This document shows positions 42,956 to 52,774 of a DNA stretch of 64,000 nucleotides, piece after piece. The stretch's first letter is position 1. Each line of letters starts with the position of its first letter. The stretch comes from Planctomycetota bacterium (GTDB taxonomy: Bacteria > Planctomycetota > SZUA-567), in the NCBI GenBank assembly GCA_020060765.1, contig JAGUZQ010000048.1, positions 1-64,000 of the forward strand, written 5' to 3'. Under the pieces are notes generated by a model. The model saw nothing but the letters and a program-made list of their open reading frames with translations, did no database searches and had not been told where the DNA came from. The position numbers were made by a program, and so were the translations under genes.

Positions 42956-45217
42956 CTAAAAATCGAGCGTAAGGAAAAACTTTCCGTGGTGTTCGCGGTA
43001 GACGTCGCTTTTGTGCGTCGCCAGTTCCAATTCCACGCGGGAATTTTCCCCGAAATCGTGGCGCAGCCCCCCGGCAAAACCCAGCCCCGGCTCATGGCTT
43101 TTATCCCACGAGTATTTGGCGTCCAGAAAATAGTAGGTGCGCTTGGAACCCCAGAACAATTCGTCCTTGCTCAGGTAATGGCGCCATTCGGCGCGCACCT
43201 CCTGCGTCCAGAAATTGCCGGGAGAAAAATAGTCGTCCTTCTGTTCGGCGAATTCGTAGTATTGCCCGTAATAGCCGAGGGAAAAACTCCGGGGCGCGGG
43301 GAGAAGCTCCCAGTACGCCTCACCTCCCAACTCTTCGCGGCGGTTGCCGTCGTTGCAATAGCCCCGCTGCCCCCAGGTTTTCAGCAACGCGCTGCCGACG
43401 GGACGGAACTCCAGCGACGCGCCGTTATCGATCCGGTAAAGCCCCTCGACCAGGTTGCGGCGGTTGTCGTACTGGTCGTGACGGACGGAATACACCTCGC
43501 CCCGCAAGCGCGCGCCCGGTTGCAAGCGCAGGCGCGCGTCGTAAAGAAACTGCGCCCCCGCCTCGTCGGTCAGATTCCGCACGCCCAGTTCGATTTCCGT
43601 TTCCCAGGCGGGGCGGGAGGAATACAAGCCCCTGACGCGCAGCACGTCGGCGTCGAGATCCTCGGCTCCGCCGAAACTGTAGTTCTCGTGCGCGGCGGAA
43701 ATCCCCAGGCGCAAGTCGTCCCGCAGCCAGCGCGTCACGGAAACGCCGGACTCGTGCAGGCGGATGCCTGTCAATCTGCCCGGGCTTTTCCGCATTTCAT
43801 AATTGTATGAGGGAACCGCTACCCAGGCATGGGTGATTTGATCCACTAGTGCCAGTGCTTCCCGCGCGCGGAAATGGTTGGGGTAAATCGAAATAACTTT
43901 TTCATAGCATTGGCGCGCCTCCCGCCAGATCGACTGGTGCGAGTAAGCCTGCGCCAGGTCGAAGTGCGCCTCCAGGTTGTCCGGCTCCGCCTCGATCAGC
44001 CGCAGGTACAGCGGGATTGCCACGTGGTCGTCGCTTGCGTAATACGCCTGCTTGGCCTGCCTCTCCAGCGCCACCGCCGCGACGTCGGGGTTAGCCTCGA
44101 TGATCAGCGAGTATTCCGCCAGTGCCGCGACGTAATTCCGCGCCCAGCCGAGAGCCCGCGCCTTTTCCCGCCAGATATGCCAGTCGCGCGGCTCCCGCAC
44201 CAATAGCAGATCGTACTCCGCCAACGCCTCGGCATAAAGCTGATCCCAACTCAGCACCCGCGCCAGCCTCAGGCGGGTCTCGTCGCGCTTGTCGCCGTTA
44301 GCCAGAGTCTGCCGGTAAGATGCGGCGGCCTTGAGGTAATCCTGCTCCTCCAGCGCCAGGTCTCCCGCCAACCGGAACAGCTCGAAATCGTCGGGAGTCC
44401 TGAGCAGCAGCGCGTCCAGCCGCTCGCGCGCCAGCTTTTTCTCGCCGTGCAGATGCAGCGCGAAAATATAACTTCGCTCCAACGCCGGATCGTCGGGGTG
44501 GCTGGCCACCAGCCGCTCGTATTGCTTCATGGCCGTCTCGTACTCGTGCGCCCCCAGCGCGCAGTCGGCATAGCGCCGGATAAAATCATCGTCCTGCCCG
44601 CGCGTCTCCAGCAACACCCGATATCGCGGCAGAGCCTGAACCGGCTGGCCGTCCCAGAACAGCGCGTCAGCCAGTCTTTCGCTGAATTCCGGATTGCCCG
44701 GCTCCAGCTCCAGCAGTTTGCCAAACGCGTCCCGCACGTCGGGGAAGGACTTTCCCCACATCGCGGCATTGGCATAAGCCACCAGGTTTTCCCGGTCGTC
44801 AGGTTTGAGCTTTATCAGGCGGCGCCACAGATCGATCGCCTCCTGCGGACGCTTCAGCAGCAGCAGCAGATTGGCCGTTTCCGTCACCAGCTCCGCTTCC
44901 TGCGGACGGTTTTTGAGTTCGGCCTGCAATTCGGCCAGCGCCTGTTCCGCCTGGTCATTTGACTCCAAGGCGGAGGACAGCCGCAGGATTTGCGCGGTAG
45001 TAAGCGTCGCCCCGGCCTGCCGCAACTGGCGGTAATAACCCGCCGCTTTTTCGTATTGTTTATTATTGAAGGCTGATTCCGCCAGGCGGGTCAGAAGCTC
45101 GGTTTTCGTCACTCCGGTTTTCGCGTCGCCTTCCGCAGCGACACCTGCGCCCACCGCCGACAAAACAGTGAACAGAAACACGATAAGCGACGTAAATATG
45201 TTACGGTAAACTTTCAT
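42956..45217 (-). CDS. TPR/beta-barrel outer-membrane export protein
   Basis: 753 aa. A signal peptide (FTSLIVFLFTVLSAVGAGVAA) is followed by about ten TPR units (residues 40-470) and a C-terminal beta-barrel (about 480-753) ending in Phe (FLTLDF), as outer-membrane proteins do. This layout is that of BcsC, PgaA and AlgK/AlgE-type polysaccharide porins. It probably carries the GT2 product across the periplasm and outer membrane. Its start overlaps the upstream pseudokinase stop by four bases. Confidence 0.85.
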   Translation of the reverse strand: MKVYRNIFTSLIVFLFTVLSAVGAGVAAEGDAKTGVTKTELLTRLAESAFNNKQYEKAAGYYRQLRQAGATLTTAQILRLSSALESNDQAEQALAELQAELKNRPQEAELVTETANLLLLLKRPQEAIDLWRRLIKLKPDDRENLVAYANAAMWGKSFPDVRDAFGKLLELEPGNPEFSERLADALFWDGQPVQALPRYRVLLETRGQDDDFIRRYADCALGAHEYETAMKQYERLVASHPDDPALERSYIFALHLHGEKKLARERLDALLLRTPDDFELFRLAGDLALEEQDYLKAAASYRQTLANGDKRDETRLRLARVLSWDQLYAEALAEYDLLLVREPRDWHIWREKARALGWARNYVAALAEYSLIIEANPDVAAVALERQAKQAYYASDDHVAIPLYLRLIEAEPDNLEAHFDLAQAYSHQSIWREARQCYEKVISIYPNHFRAREALALVDQITHAWVAVPSYNYEMRKSPGRLTGIRLHESGVSVTRWLRDDLRLGISAAHENYSFGGAEDLDADVLRVRGLYSSRPAWETEIELGVRNLTDEAGAQFLYDARLRLQPGARLRGEVYSVRHDQYDNRRNLVEGLYRIDNGASLEFRPVGSALLKTWGQRGYCNDGNRREELGGEAYWELLPAPRSFSLGYYGQYYEFAEQKDDYFSPGNFWTQEVRAEWRHYLSKDELFWGSKRTYYFLDAKYSWDKSHEPGLGFAGGLRHDFGENSRVELELATHKSDVYREHHGKFFLTLDF

Positions 45218-48048
45218 TTGTCAGCCGCCGCCTCTTTCCGGCCGTGTTGCAGGCGATAAAGCTTTTCCAGCAACACCAGTTCCTGATCAGGATACCCGCT
45301 CCAAGCCGCCTCTTCCGAGGCTTGCAGCAACAGAGCTTCATCGGTTTCGAATTTTTCCGCAAGCCTTTTGTACAGCGGCCAGGCTTCCTGATGATTGCCC
45401 TCAGCCCGCAGCAGTTGCGCGAAATATTTCAGTGTCGGCCAATCTTCGGGATGCTGTTCCAGCCAGCTCCGGAACCGCTCCAGCCTGCCCTTTCCGTCCG
45501 ACGCCTTGATTTCCAGTTCCACCAGCTTCAACAATTCCTCCGCGTCCTGGGGCGTGCCTGCCCGGTTCAATAATTCCCTCGCCTTTTCGCGCTTGCCCTG
45601 CGCCACGTATATTTCCGCCAACCCGGCCAGAATCCGAATGTCGCCCGGATCGTCAAGTCCGCTGAGAATTTTCTCGGCCTCTTCCGCCTGTTTGGCCCAG
45701 ATCAGGGTCTGCGCCAGTTCGATCCGCGCCTCGCGTCCGCCGCCCAGTTCGAGCGCTTTCCTGTAATATTCTATCGCCTCTGCCGGTTTGCCTGCCCACG
45801 CATATGAGCGCGCGATTCCCAGCGCATAACGGGCACGCCCGGGAAAACGCCGCGACAGTTCCTGATAAATCCCGATAGCGTCATCGAATTTCCTCGCCCC
45901 CTGGTAAAGCGCCGCCAGGGTTTCCCTGACGCTGGTCGAGGACGGAGCCAGTTGCAGCATCCGCTGGTAACAGGCCGAAGCGGCGTCGGTTTTGTTCTGC
46001 CCCAGGCAAGCGTAGGCCAGATTTTTCCAGAGTTCCAGATTGTCCGGATCAGCCGAAAGCAGTTTGCGGAAAGCCTCTTCCGCCTGGCTGTATTTCTTCG
46101 CCCACAGCCAGGCTTTGGCGGCAGCGGTATCAGCCTCCATGCTTTTGGCCGAAGCGGCGTAACTCGCCAGCACCGCCGACGCCTGCTCGAACTCTCCCGA
46201 AGCCGCCAGGGCATCGCCATACTCTATCTGCGCAGCCGGATCGTCCGGGCGTTCTTGCAGGTAGGCGACATAATGCCGCTGGGCGTCGATGTAGTCGTTG
46301 CCGACAAAGGCGGTACGCGCCGCTTCCAGCAAGGCCGGAACCTGGGCGCGGTCACGGTCGAATAGCGCGCGGAAAGTCGCGGCGGCTTCGCGATAATTAC
46401 CCACTTCGCGCAACGTCTGCGCAACCTTCAGCACCACCCCCGGTTTATACGTCAGCTGTTCGGACTGCCGATAGGCGTTCAGCGCGGCGGGGAATTCCTT
46501 CTGCCACGCGCGCAGGTCGCCCAATTGCTCCAGCAGCGCCGGATCGCGGTTGCCAGACTTCTCGGCCAGACTGGTGGCTGCGACTTCGGCACTGGCGAAA
46601 TCGCCGCTCCATTCGCCCACGGTCACAAGCCTCCGGAGAAGACCATCATCGCCGGGTTTGACCTTGAGTCCTTTTTTTAAAGCCGTGATCGCTCCGGCCA
46701 GGTCGCCCTTCTCCGCCAATAGGCTGGCCTTGTTCATATAAGCGCGGTGGCGCTGTGTATGGTGATAGTACCAACTCAAAGCCAGTGCCATCACCAGCAA
46801 CACGGCAAACGGCGCGAGGTTGCGCCTGAAAGCCAAGGCCAGTCCGAATCCGGCAGGCGCCTGCGTGACCGCAGGTTGCGGCCTGTCGCCAGGGAGTTGC
46901 GAATCTTCCACGAATTTTTCCTGGTACTCACGCACCGATTTTTCGTAATCCGCCGCCAGGCGCTCGTCGGCATTGACCCGGCGCAGAAAACTGTGAAAGT
47001 CCTTTTCCAGTTCCTCCGCGTTCTGGTAGCGCGCGTCCTCCTCGACTTCCAACATCCGGGAAATAATCGCGCTGAGGAAAGGGTGCAGGTGCGCGACCAG
47101 GCTGGAGGCCTCGACCGGCTTCTCCCGGCTGATAGAGACAATCACTTCCGCCAGACTGTTACCCACGTGCGGCGGGCGACCGACCATCGCGTGGTAGAGC
47201 GTCGCGCCCAGGCTATAGATATCGCTGCGAAAATCTGCCGGTCTCTCGTTCAGCGCCTGCTCCGGGGAAATATAAAAAGGAACGTTAGGCACTTCCTCCA
47301 GTAATTTTTCCGAATTCGCCAGAGGGTTACGCATGATACCATAACCGCAAAGCTTCACCACCCCTTCAGCGGTAATCAGGATATTGGAGGGGCGGATCGC
47401 GCCGTGCACGAATTTCATTTTTTCCAGATACTTCAGCGCCACCAGCAGCTGCAGCGCGATCTGCACCACCCACGGCCACGGCAGCCGTTCCTCCTCGGCG
47501 ATGAGCCGGTGCAGGCTGGTGCCGGGAAAATATTCCGCCGCGTAATAAGCCTGGCCTTCGATCCTTCCCACCGTCAGCACGCGTTGCAGATTTTTCCCGC
47601 CCAGTTTTTTCGCGTGTTCCGCATGCCGGAAAAAATAACGCGCCTCTTCCGGTGTCAGTTCCCCCATCGACTCAGCCTGCATCCGCAGAATCACCCTGGC
47701 GCCAGTCGCCAGGTGCCTGGCGTCATAGGAAAAACCGAACGCGTCGGAACCCAGCGAACCCAGTATCCTGAATTGCGCGAGTTCTTCGCTGGCGGCTATC
47801 TTTTCCGGGGGAAGAGAAGTTCTTTTTGCATCAGGCTTGACGGACGGCGGGCGCTTCCGCAACGCCTCTTCCAATTGCGTCGCGGCGAGATAACCCCTGC
47901 TGACCAGCAGTTCCCCCAGTTGCGGCGGAGTAACGCCAGACTGGCGGAGCCGGGTCTGCTCCTCTAGGCATTCCTGCAGTTGCGCCGGCGAAATAACTTT
48001 CTTCTCCAGTAGCACCCGCCCCAGTAATTTTGCTTTGACACTTGGCAT
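45214..48048 (-). CDS. MshEN-like/pseudokinase/TPR membrane protein
   Basis: 944 aa and the first gene of the exopolysaccharide operon. Residues 8-31 and 43-66 are two 24-residue motifs of the form xLGxxLLxxxxIxxxxLxxxLxxQ, as in MshEN (c-di-GMP-binding GspE_N) domains; the leading Arg is Leu8 and Gln43. Residues 90-355 fold like a Ser/Thr kinase, but the VAIK Lys is R122, HRD is H215-G-A217 and DFG is G235-Y-G. With no catalytic residues it is a pseudokinase; Asn222 and the SPE and SDIYSLG structural motifs remain. A TM helix (411-428) leads to about 12 TPRs that should lie in the periplasm. A c-di-GMP receptor that signals to the export apparatus is the best inference. Confidence 0.85.
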   Translation of the reverse strand: MPSVKAKLLGRVLLEKKVISPAQLQECLEEQTRLRQSGVTPPQLGELLVSRGYLAATQLEEALRKRPPSVKPDAKRTSLPPEKIAASEELAQFRILGSLGSDAFGFSYDARHLATGARVILRMQAESMGELTPEEARYFFRHAEHAKKLGGKNLQRVLTVGRIEGQAYYAAEYFPGTSLHRLIAEEERLPWPWVVQIALQLLVALKYLEKMKFVHGAIRPSNILITAEGVVKLCGYGIMRNPLANSEKLLEEVPNVPFYISPEQALNERPADFRSDIYSLGATLYHAMVGRPPHVGNSLAEVIVSISREKPVEASSLVAHLHPFLSAIISRMLEVEEDARYQNAEELEKDFHSFLRRVNADERLAADYEKSVREYQEKFVEDSQLPGDRPQPAVTQAPAGFGLALAFRRNLAPFAVLLVMALALSWYYHHTQRHRAYMNKASLLAEKGDLAGAITALKKGLKVKPGDDGLLRRLVTVGEWSGDFASAEVAATSLAEKSGNRDPALLEQLGDLRAWQKEFPAALNAYRQSEQLTYKPGVVLKVAQTLREVGNYREAAATFRALFDRDRAQVPALLEAARTAFVGNDYIDAQRHYVAYLQERPDDPAAQIEYGDALAASGEFEQASAVLASYAASAKSMEADTAAAKAWLWAKKYSQAEEAFRKLLSADPDNLELWKNLAYACLGQNKTDAASACYQRMLQLAPSSTSVRETLAALYQGARKFDDAIGIYQELSRRFPGRARYALGIARSYAWAGKPAEAIEYYRKALELGGGREARIELAQTLIWAKQAEEAEKILSGLDDPGDIRILAGLAEIYVAQGKREKARELLNRAGTPQDAEELLKLVELEIKASDGKGRLERFRSWLEQHPEDWPTLKYFAQLLRAEGNHQEAWPLYKRLAEKFETDEALLLQASEEAAWSGYPDQELVLLEKLYRLQHGRKEAAADK

Positions 48049-48097
48049 ATCGCCAACCTTTTGGATTATGGCAAAACCTTATCCTAACACGGCATGC

Positions 48098-48125
48098 ATT
48101 CTAGCACGTTGCCAGCGCCGGTCAA
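48098..48125 (-). promoter_or_regulatory. Promoter of the exopolysaccharide operon
   Basis: The minus strand has TTGACC (48120-48125), a 16-base spacer and TAGAAT (48098-48103), about 50 bases before the ATG at 48048. Confidence 0.55.
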
Positions 48126-48229
48126 AGAAAAAGGCTTGACCCTTGCGCACGCAATGGGGAAAATTAAAATATCAGGCAAGATTTCCAGACCCTGTCACCT
48201 TTTTTTTCCGTCAGTAACAAGGTAAAGGC

Positions 48230-48853
48230 ATGGCTTTGGCCGTTGAACAGACCAGCCCGGAACCGGAAGAGGAAGAGCGCCTGCTCACGGCCTATGCCCT
48301 CGGCGACCGGGAAGCGTTTACACAGCTGGTCGGCTTGATCGGCTCCCGGTTATACGGGTTTGTCTGCCGGTTTTTGCGTGACGCCTGCCTGGCTGAAGAT
48401 GTGTATCAGGAAATCCTGGTCAAGCTGGCGAAAAACGCCTCCGGCTTCGACCGCCGGGCAAAGTTCAACACCTGGCTGTACCGCATCGCGCGCAACGCCT
48501 GTCTGGACGAGTTGAGAAAGAAAAAGCGCGGTAAGACCCTGAATATTGATAATCCTGACGACCGGCGGGAAAACGGACTGGAAACGCTGCCCTCTGACAC
48601 CCCGCCCCCCGACGAGCGCGCGACCATGGCGGAGTTGGGAAAGAAAATCGCCGAGGCAGTCGCCAATCTGCCGGAAGAACAGCGGGAAGTGTTTCTGCTG
48701 AAGGAAGACGGCGGCCTGACGTTCGCGGAAATAGCCGAGACTCTCGGCTGCGGATTGGAGACGGTGAAAAGCCGGATGCGCTATGCGCTGGCGCGGTTAC
48801 GCAGCGCCCTGGCGCGGGAGGCGCGGTTGTTTGGAATGGCGGATAAGATATGA
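48230..48853 (+). CDS. ECF-family RNA polymerase sigma factor
   Basis: 207 aa. Region 2 (LAEDVYQEILVKLAKNASGF, FNTWLYRIARNACLDELRKK) binds core polymerase and the -10 element; region 4 (LPEEQREVFLLKEDGGLTF, EIAETLGCGLETVKSRMRYA) binds the -35. A proline-rich linker separates them. It is translationally coupled to the next gene by an ATGA overlap, the usual layout of an ECF sigma factor and its membrane antagonist. The divergent exopolysaccharide operon may be one target, but no shared promoter motif was identified. Confidence 0.92.
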   Translation: MALAVEQTSPEPEEEERLLTAYALGDREAFTQLVGLIGSRLYGFVCRFLRDACLAEDVYQEILVKLAKNASGFDRRAKFNTWLYRIARNACLDELRKKKRGKTLNIDNPDDRRENGLETLPSDTPPPDERATMAELGKKIAEAVANLPEEQREVFLLKEDGGLTFAEIAETLGCGLETVKSRMRYALARLRSALAREARLFGMADKI

Positions 48854-50115
48854 AACCGGAAAATGAAAACCGCATTCTCGATTGTCTTTACGGCGAACCC
48901 GGTGACGGTTCCGGCGCGCCCGGTTTTTCCGCCGAGGAATTGCGCGAGGCGGAAGACCTGCAGAAAATACTCTCTGCTTATCGCGCATTGCCCTGCCCTA
49001 CCCCACCATCTGGAGCGACGGAAAAAGCGCTGATGCTGGCGGAAAGTTCCTCTTCGGCGAAAGTGACAACCTTGCCCCCGCGCCGCTTCATTTTCCATCC
49101 GTTCTGGGGAGTGGCGGCGCTGTTCGTGGTCGTGTGCACGCTGCTGTATACCATGCCGGAACGCGTGGAACAAAAAACGAAAACTTTCGACACGCGCAAT
49201 TTCGAGCAACCCGCTCCCGCCGATGCACCGGACATGAATGAAGCGTTAGAAAAGAGAAACGAAGCGAAACCGTCTGCCATTGTAACGAAATCCGTCGCGG
49301 AGGATGAGGAAAGGGATCGAGATAATCTCAAAATTACCGCCGACCAAGCCCCGCCCGCCGCACCCATGCGTAGGGGCATGGCCGAAGGCAAAGGCGGAGG
49401 CGGTTTCGGCGAACTAAGAGAAGAGGCCAATGGCTTGCGGACGCTGGCCGATGCCAAACACGACGGCAAAGACGCAATGGCCGCCGCCGACAAGTCGCCG
49501 GAACTGAAACGCGACCGGGACGACAGGGCATCCGCCATGCCTGAACTGGCGATAGCGGCGGAGAAGGCGGAAAGTGTTGCCGCGCAAAACGCCGTGAAGA
49601 AAACCCGACAGCCGGTTCTTGGGATTCCGGCAGAACAGGAAAAAACCGTACCTATCGCCGGTGCAGTTCAGGCGGAACCGAAGGCGTTGCGCAAGGCCAA
49701 GGAGGAAAAAAAGCGGGCTGAACCGAAAGATGAGATTGATGAACTAGCAGATCGGGAAGTTGGAAAAAGCGCCTTGCCGACGCCAAGGTTGACCGCTGAG
49801 TCTGCTAAATTGGCGGAAGCCGTAGCGACTGCGAGATATGCCGAAGTAGTGCGCCTGTTGGGGCAGAAGGATTACACCGGCTGTTTGCGTCTCAGCGACA
49901 GGTTGCTCGCGAATTTGGAGAAACCAGCGGAAAATGCCGTGAAGTCTTCTGCGCCGGAAGACAGAGTCATCTTGCTGTCACTCAAGGCCAGATGTGAAAT
50001 CGAACTTGGCACGGTTGCCGCCGCAAAACAGACGCTCGACCTTTTGCGCGCCGTCTCGCCCGAAAACGCCGCCTTGCTGGAACGCGAATACGCAGATAAA
50101 CTCGCCGGTCAGTAG
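48850..50115 (+). CDS. Membrane protein, probable anti-sigma factor
   Basis: 421 aa. The N-terminus (ENRILDCLYGEPGD ... EDLQKILSAYRALP) is a short helical cytoplasmic part, followed by one TM helix (FWGVAALFVVVCTLLYTM, about 84-101). A long charged, low-complexity periplasmic stretch follows, and a TPR-like C-terminus (about 320-421, CLRLSDRLLANL, ARCEIELGTVAAAKQTLDLL). No canonical zinc-binding ZAS HxxxCxxC is visible. Position and topology suggest it holds the ECF sigma factor at the membrane until a cell-envelope signal arrives (inference). Confidence 0.7.
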   Translation: MKPENENRILDCLYGEPGDGSGAPGFSAEELREAEDLQKILSAYRALPCPTPPSGATEKALMLAESSSSAKVTTLPPRRFIFHPFWGVAALFVVVCTLLYTMPERVEQKTKTFDTRNFEQPAPADAPDMNEALEKRNEAKPSAIVTKSVAEDEERDRDNLKITADQAPPAAPMRRGMAEGKGGGGFGELREEANGLRTLADAKHDGKDAMAAADKSPELKRDRDDRASAMPELAIAAEKAESVAAQNAVKKTRQPVLGIPAEQEKTVPIAGAVQAEPKALRKAKEEKKRAEPKDEIDELADREVGKSALPTPRLTAESAKLAEAVATARYAEVVRLLGQKDYTGCLRLSDRLLANLEKPAENAVKSSAPEDRVILLSLKARCEIELGTVAAAKQTLDLLRAVSPENAALLEREYADKLAGQ

Positions 50116-50243
50116 TCGCACTCCATATCTTGCTTTGATCGGATTACTAATCTTGGGTTCTTCGGTAGTTTCTAAGGATTTTTTTTGCATAAGTGTGAGC
50201 AGAAACATCTTATCTGCGCCTGCAATTTAATTGGGAACGCCCT

Positions 50244-51854
50244 CTAATCCCTGCCGCCTGCCTGGTCGAAATATCGCGCCGTCAACCCGACCGTCAGCGC
50301 CGACAGGAAAACGTAGCCGGACAGACTCCAGGCAATGCCTTCAATCAGCGCCTGGTTCAGGGAACGGCGGGCAAGCATTTCCGGCCAGCAGGACAAAGCC
50401 CAGTAAAACAGTGATGACTGCGCGGACGATACCTCGGCTCCCGCAGCCGTAAGTGACAGCCACAGCCCCCACAGCAGCAGGTGAAATATACCCATCACCA
50501 GCAGCGCGCCACTGACTCCCCGTCCGATGCCTTTAGGGATAAAAACTCCCGCCAGCAGACCGATTGAACAGAACGTGAAAATATAGACGAAAAAGACCAG
50601 CAGCAGCAGCACCGGCAGGAAAAGCGGGAACTCTCCCGTCACCGCGAAGAAGACGCCGTACATCAGCGCCGGCACCGCCCACGGCAGCAGCTTCAGCAGC
50701 AGCGCGGAAAGCTTGCCCGCCAGAATGGCTTGAGCCGAAAGCGAAGTGGACAGCAGAACCGGCATGATGCCGCGCTCGCGTTCCTGGGAAAAGCTGCCTG
50801 CCGCCAGGATCAGCGCGCCGCCGCCAAGGGCGAGAAAAAAGACCGCCGCCAGCAGCGCGTGCAGGGTGACCCAGCTTCCGTCCGGCAGTTGCCAGCGGAC
50901 GAATTTCCCCGCCGCCAGCGCCAGCAGCCCCAGCCTCGTCGCCAGCCTTACTCCGTCGCGCACGGCCTGCCACGGGGAACCAGTCTCGCGAATCAGAACC
51001 GGGTTATCTCCCGCTTGCGGAAAACAGGGCACAGTGGAAGGCTCCGGCAGAAATAAGATGCGTCTGCCCAGCCACGGCAAGCCGGAACTGATGAAACCTT
51101 TCCGTTCGTGCTCGGTCAATCGGCGCAGGACGCAGGCGGAAATCGCCACGCAGGCCGCGATCGCGCTTGCGGTAGTTGCCAGCGAGAAAAACAGCGGACT
51201 GGCTTCCTCGGGAGTTACTACCGCCATTTGCATGACAGCGAAAAAAGCGTGCAGCGGCTCCAACCGCTCGGGGTGCTGCGTCAGCAGCTCCGCCAACAGG
51301 AAAAAAAAAGGCGGCAGCGCCAATCCCCAGCCGAACGCGATATGTGTCTTTCTGACAAAGGTGGAACCCAGCAGCGCGCACGCTCCCCCCAGGCACGCGC
51401 AGGCCAGAGTGAAAGCCGAGACCGTGCCCAGTTCCAGCAGCGAAAGTCCGCCGAAAGAGAGGAGCAGAAACAGTATCGGCATTCCCGCCAGCAGCAGCAG
51501 CATGACCGGCAGCAGCCCTCCCAGCAGTTTGCCGATACTGATTGACAGCGAGGACAGGCCGGTGGATAAAAGCACCGGCAGGGTTTTACGGCTTTTTTCT
51601 TCCGAGATGGCTCCCGCCAGAGTCAGCGGCGCGGCGAGATTGAGCAGCGCGAACTGCGCCCAGGAAAAGATGCGGAACAGGTAACGCCCCATCGCTTCCT
51701 GCTCGGTCCAGTCCATTCCCGCCGGATTCCGCGCGACCCAGGCAAGAGCAACGGCGGTAGCCAGCAGCGAAATGTAAAGCGCGCGTAACCAGTGCGAACG
51801 GTCACGCCGACCGGAACGGGCCAGTTCCAGCCGAAATACTGCCAGTGACTTCAT
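50244..51854 (-). CDS. ABC-2-type transporter permease
   Basis: 536 aa with about twelve hydrophobic helices. AISEEKSRKTLPVLLSTGLS and SQERERGIMPVLLSTSLSAQAI are the ExxK/R-type loop repeats of ABC-2 permeases, present twice, so it looks like a tandem duplication of one permease. No ATPase subunit lies in the window. The ATG at 51854 has only a weak ribosome site after a hairpin (51874-51899). Export of a polymer, peptide or lipid is possible; the substrate is unknown. Confidence 0.75.
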   Translation of the reverse strand: MKSLAVFRLELARSGRRDRSHWLRALYISLLATAVALAWVARNPAGMDWTEQEAMGRYLFRIFSWAQFALLNLAAPLTLAGAISEEKSRKTLPVLLSTGLSSLSISIGKLLGGLLPVMLLLLAGMPILFLLLSFGGLSLLELGTVSAFTLACACLGGACALLGSTFVRKTHIAFGWGLALPPFFFLLAELLTQHPERLEPLHAFFAVMQMAVVTPEEASPLFFSLATTASAIAACVAISACVLRRLTEHERKGFISSGLPWLGRRILFLPEPSTVPCFPQAGDNPVLIRETGSPWQAVRDGVRLATRLGLLALAAGKFVRWQLPDGSWVTLHALLAAVFFLALGGGALILAAGSFSQERERGIMPVLLSTSLSAQAILAGKLSALLLKLLPWAVPALMYGVFFAVTGEFPLFLPVLLLLVFFVYIFTFCSIGLLAGVFIPKGIGRGVSGALLVMGIFHLLLWGLWLSLTAAGAEVSSAQSSLFYWALSCWPEMLARRSLNQALIEGIAWSLSGYVFLSALTVGLTARYFDQAGGRD

Positions 51855-51858
51855 TTTG

Positions 51859-51899
51859 GTTTTTCCGAAAAACAGGCCATCTCCCGCAGGAAATGGCCT
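51859..51899 (-). terminator. Hairpin and T-run between the two permease genes
   Basis: On the minus strand an 11-bp stem with one mismatch (51889-51899 with 51874-51884, loop CGCA) is followed by GTTTTT. It ends just before the start of the 536-aa permease, so it may act as an attenuator between the genes. Confidence 0.45.
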
Positions 51900-51927
51900 G
51901 ATGATTTGCCCGAAATAAACGCAGGCT

Positions 51928-52671
51928 TCAGCCCAGATCCTTGCGGCTGAAAATGCAGTTAGCCAACGCCGTCAGCGCAATTGCGTAAGCCAGCGCGTAG
52001 AAAATTCCCATCAGCAGGAAAGCGGGATCGACCGCGACGCCGTGGCTGAGTTCGGTCTTCACGTCGAGGTTATAAAAATTGGGCAGCGCGTAATAAAGAG
52101 CGTGGGACAGGGGGTTATCGGAAATGCGGGGCAGCATCGGCACGAGGTGTCCTACGCAGAAGCAGACAAAAGTCAGAATCGCGGCCAGTGTGTCGGAAAG
52201 CAACACGCTGAACACCAGCCCGATGCCGACCAGCATCACGCCCTCCGCCGCCACCAACGCGGCGCCGGTACCCAGCCCCTCAGGCACCTTGCCGAAACTC
52301 AGGCGATAGGCCAGCGCCGAACCGACCGCGACTATCGCCACGTTGTAAACCACGAGCGTGGCGACGCCCAGAAACTTGCCGCAGACAAAAGCGTCGCGCC
52401 CGCCGGGTTTGGATAGAATATAGGTGGCGGTCTTGTCCCGCAGTTCTCGCGGCACATCGAAAGCAATAACCAGCGCGGTAATCAGCGCCACCACCAGGCA
52501 GATCGCCAGGGCGCCGTCGAACATGAGTTCCTTTTCCAGACCCAGGGAAAGTTCCCCGTACGCTGCCATCGCCGCCACGTCGAGGACGCAGATCAACAGC
52601 ATGAAATACAAGGCCTTCATTCTGGCGATGCGGTGAAAAGTGCTTTGCGCGACTGTCATGATATCGTTCAT
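51928..52671 (-). CDS. Second ABC-2-type permease-like membrane protein
   Basis: 247 aa, six hydrophobic helices. PRELRDKTATYILSKPGGRDAFVCGKFLG is the ABC-2 loop repeat seen also in the neighbouring permease. The ATG at 52671 is favoured by GGGGGAG six bases upstream; a GTG lies three bases earlier. It is probably expressed before the 536-aa permease, with the intervening hairpin limiting read-through. Confidence 0.75.
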   Translation of the reverse strand: MNDIMTVAQSTFHRIARMKALYFMLLICVLDVAAMAAYGELSLGLEKELMFDGALAICLVVALITALVIAFDVPRELRDKTATYILSKPGGRDAFVCGKFLGVATLVVYNVAIVAVGSALAYRLSFGKVPEGLGTGAALVAAEGVMLVGIGLVFSVLLSDTLAAILTFVCFCVGHLVPMLPRISDNPLSHALYYALPNFYNLDVKTELSHGVAVDPAFLLMGIFYALAYAIALTALANCIFSRKDLG

Positions 52672-52774
52672 CACTGACTCCCCCGAAACATCCGCCTATA
52701 AGAAAATCAACTCCCGTAACCACCTGTCAGTATCATACCATACTATACCGCCAAGTTGAAATCCCGTCAAGTAA

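Noticed and set aside
45214-48048. An active Ser/Thr protein kinase
   Set aside because: The catalytic Lys, HRD Asp and DFG Asp are all replaced, so phosphotransfer is not expected.
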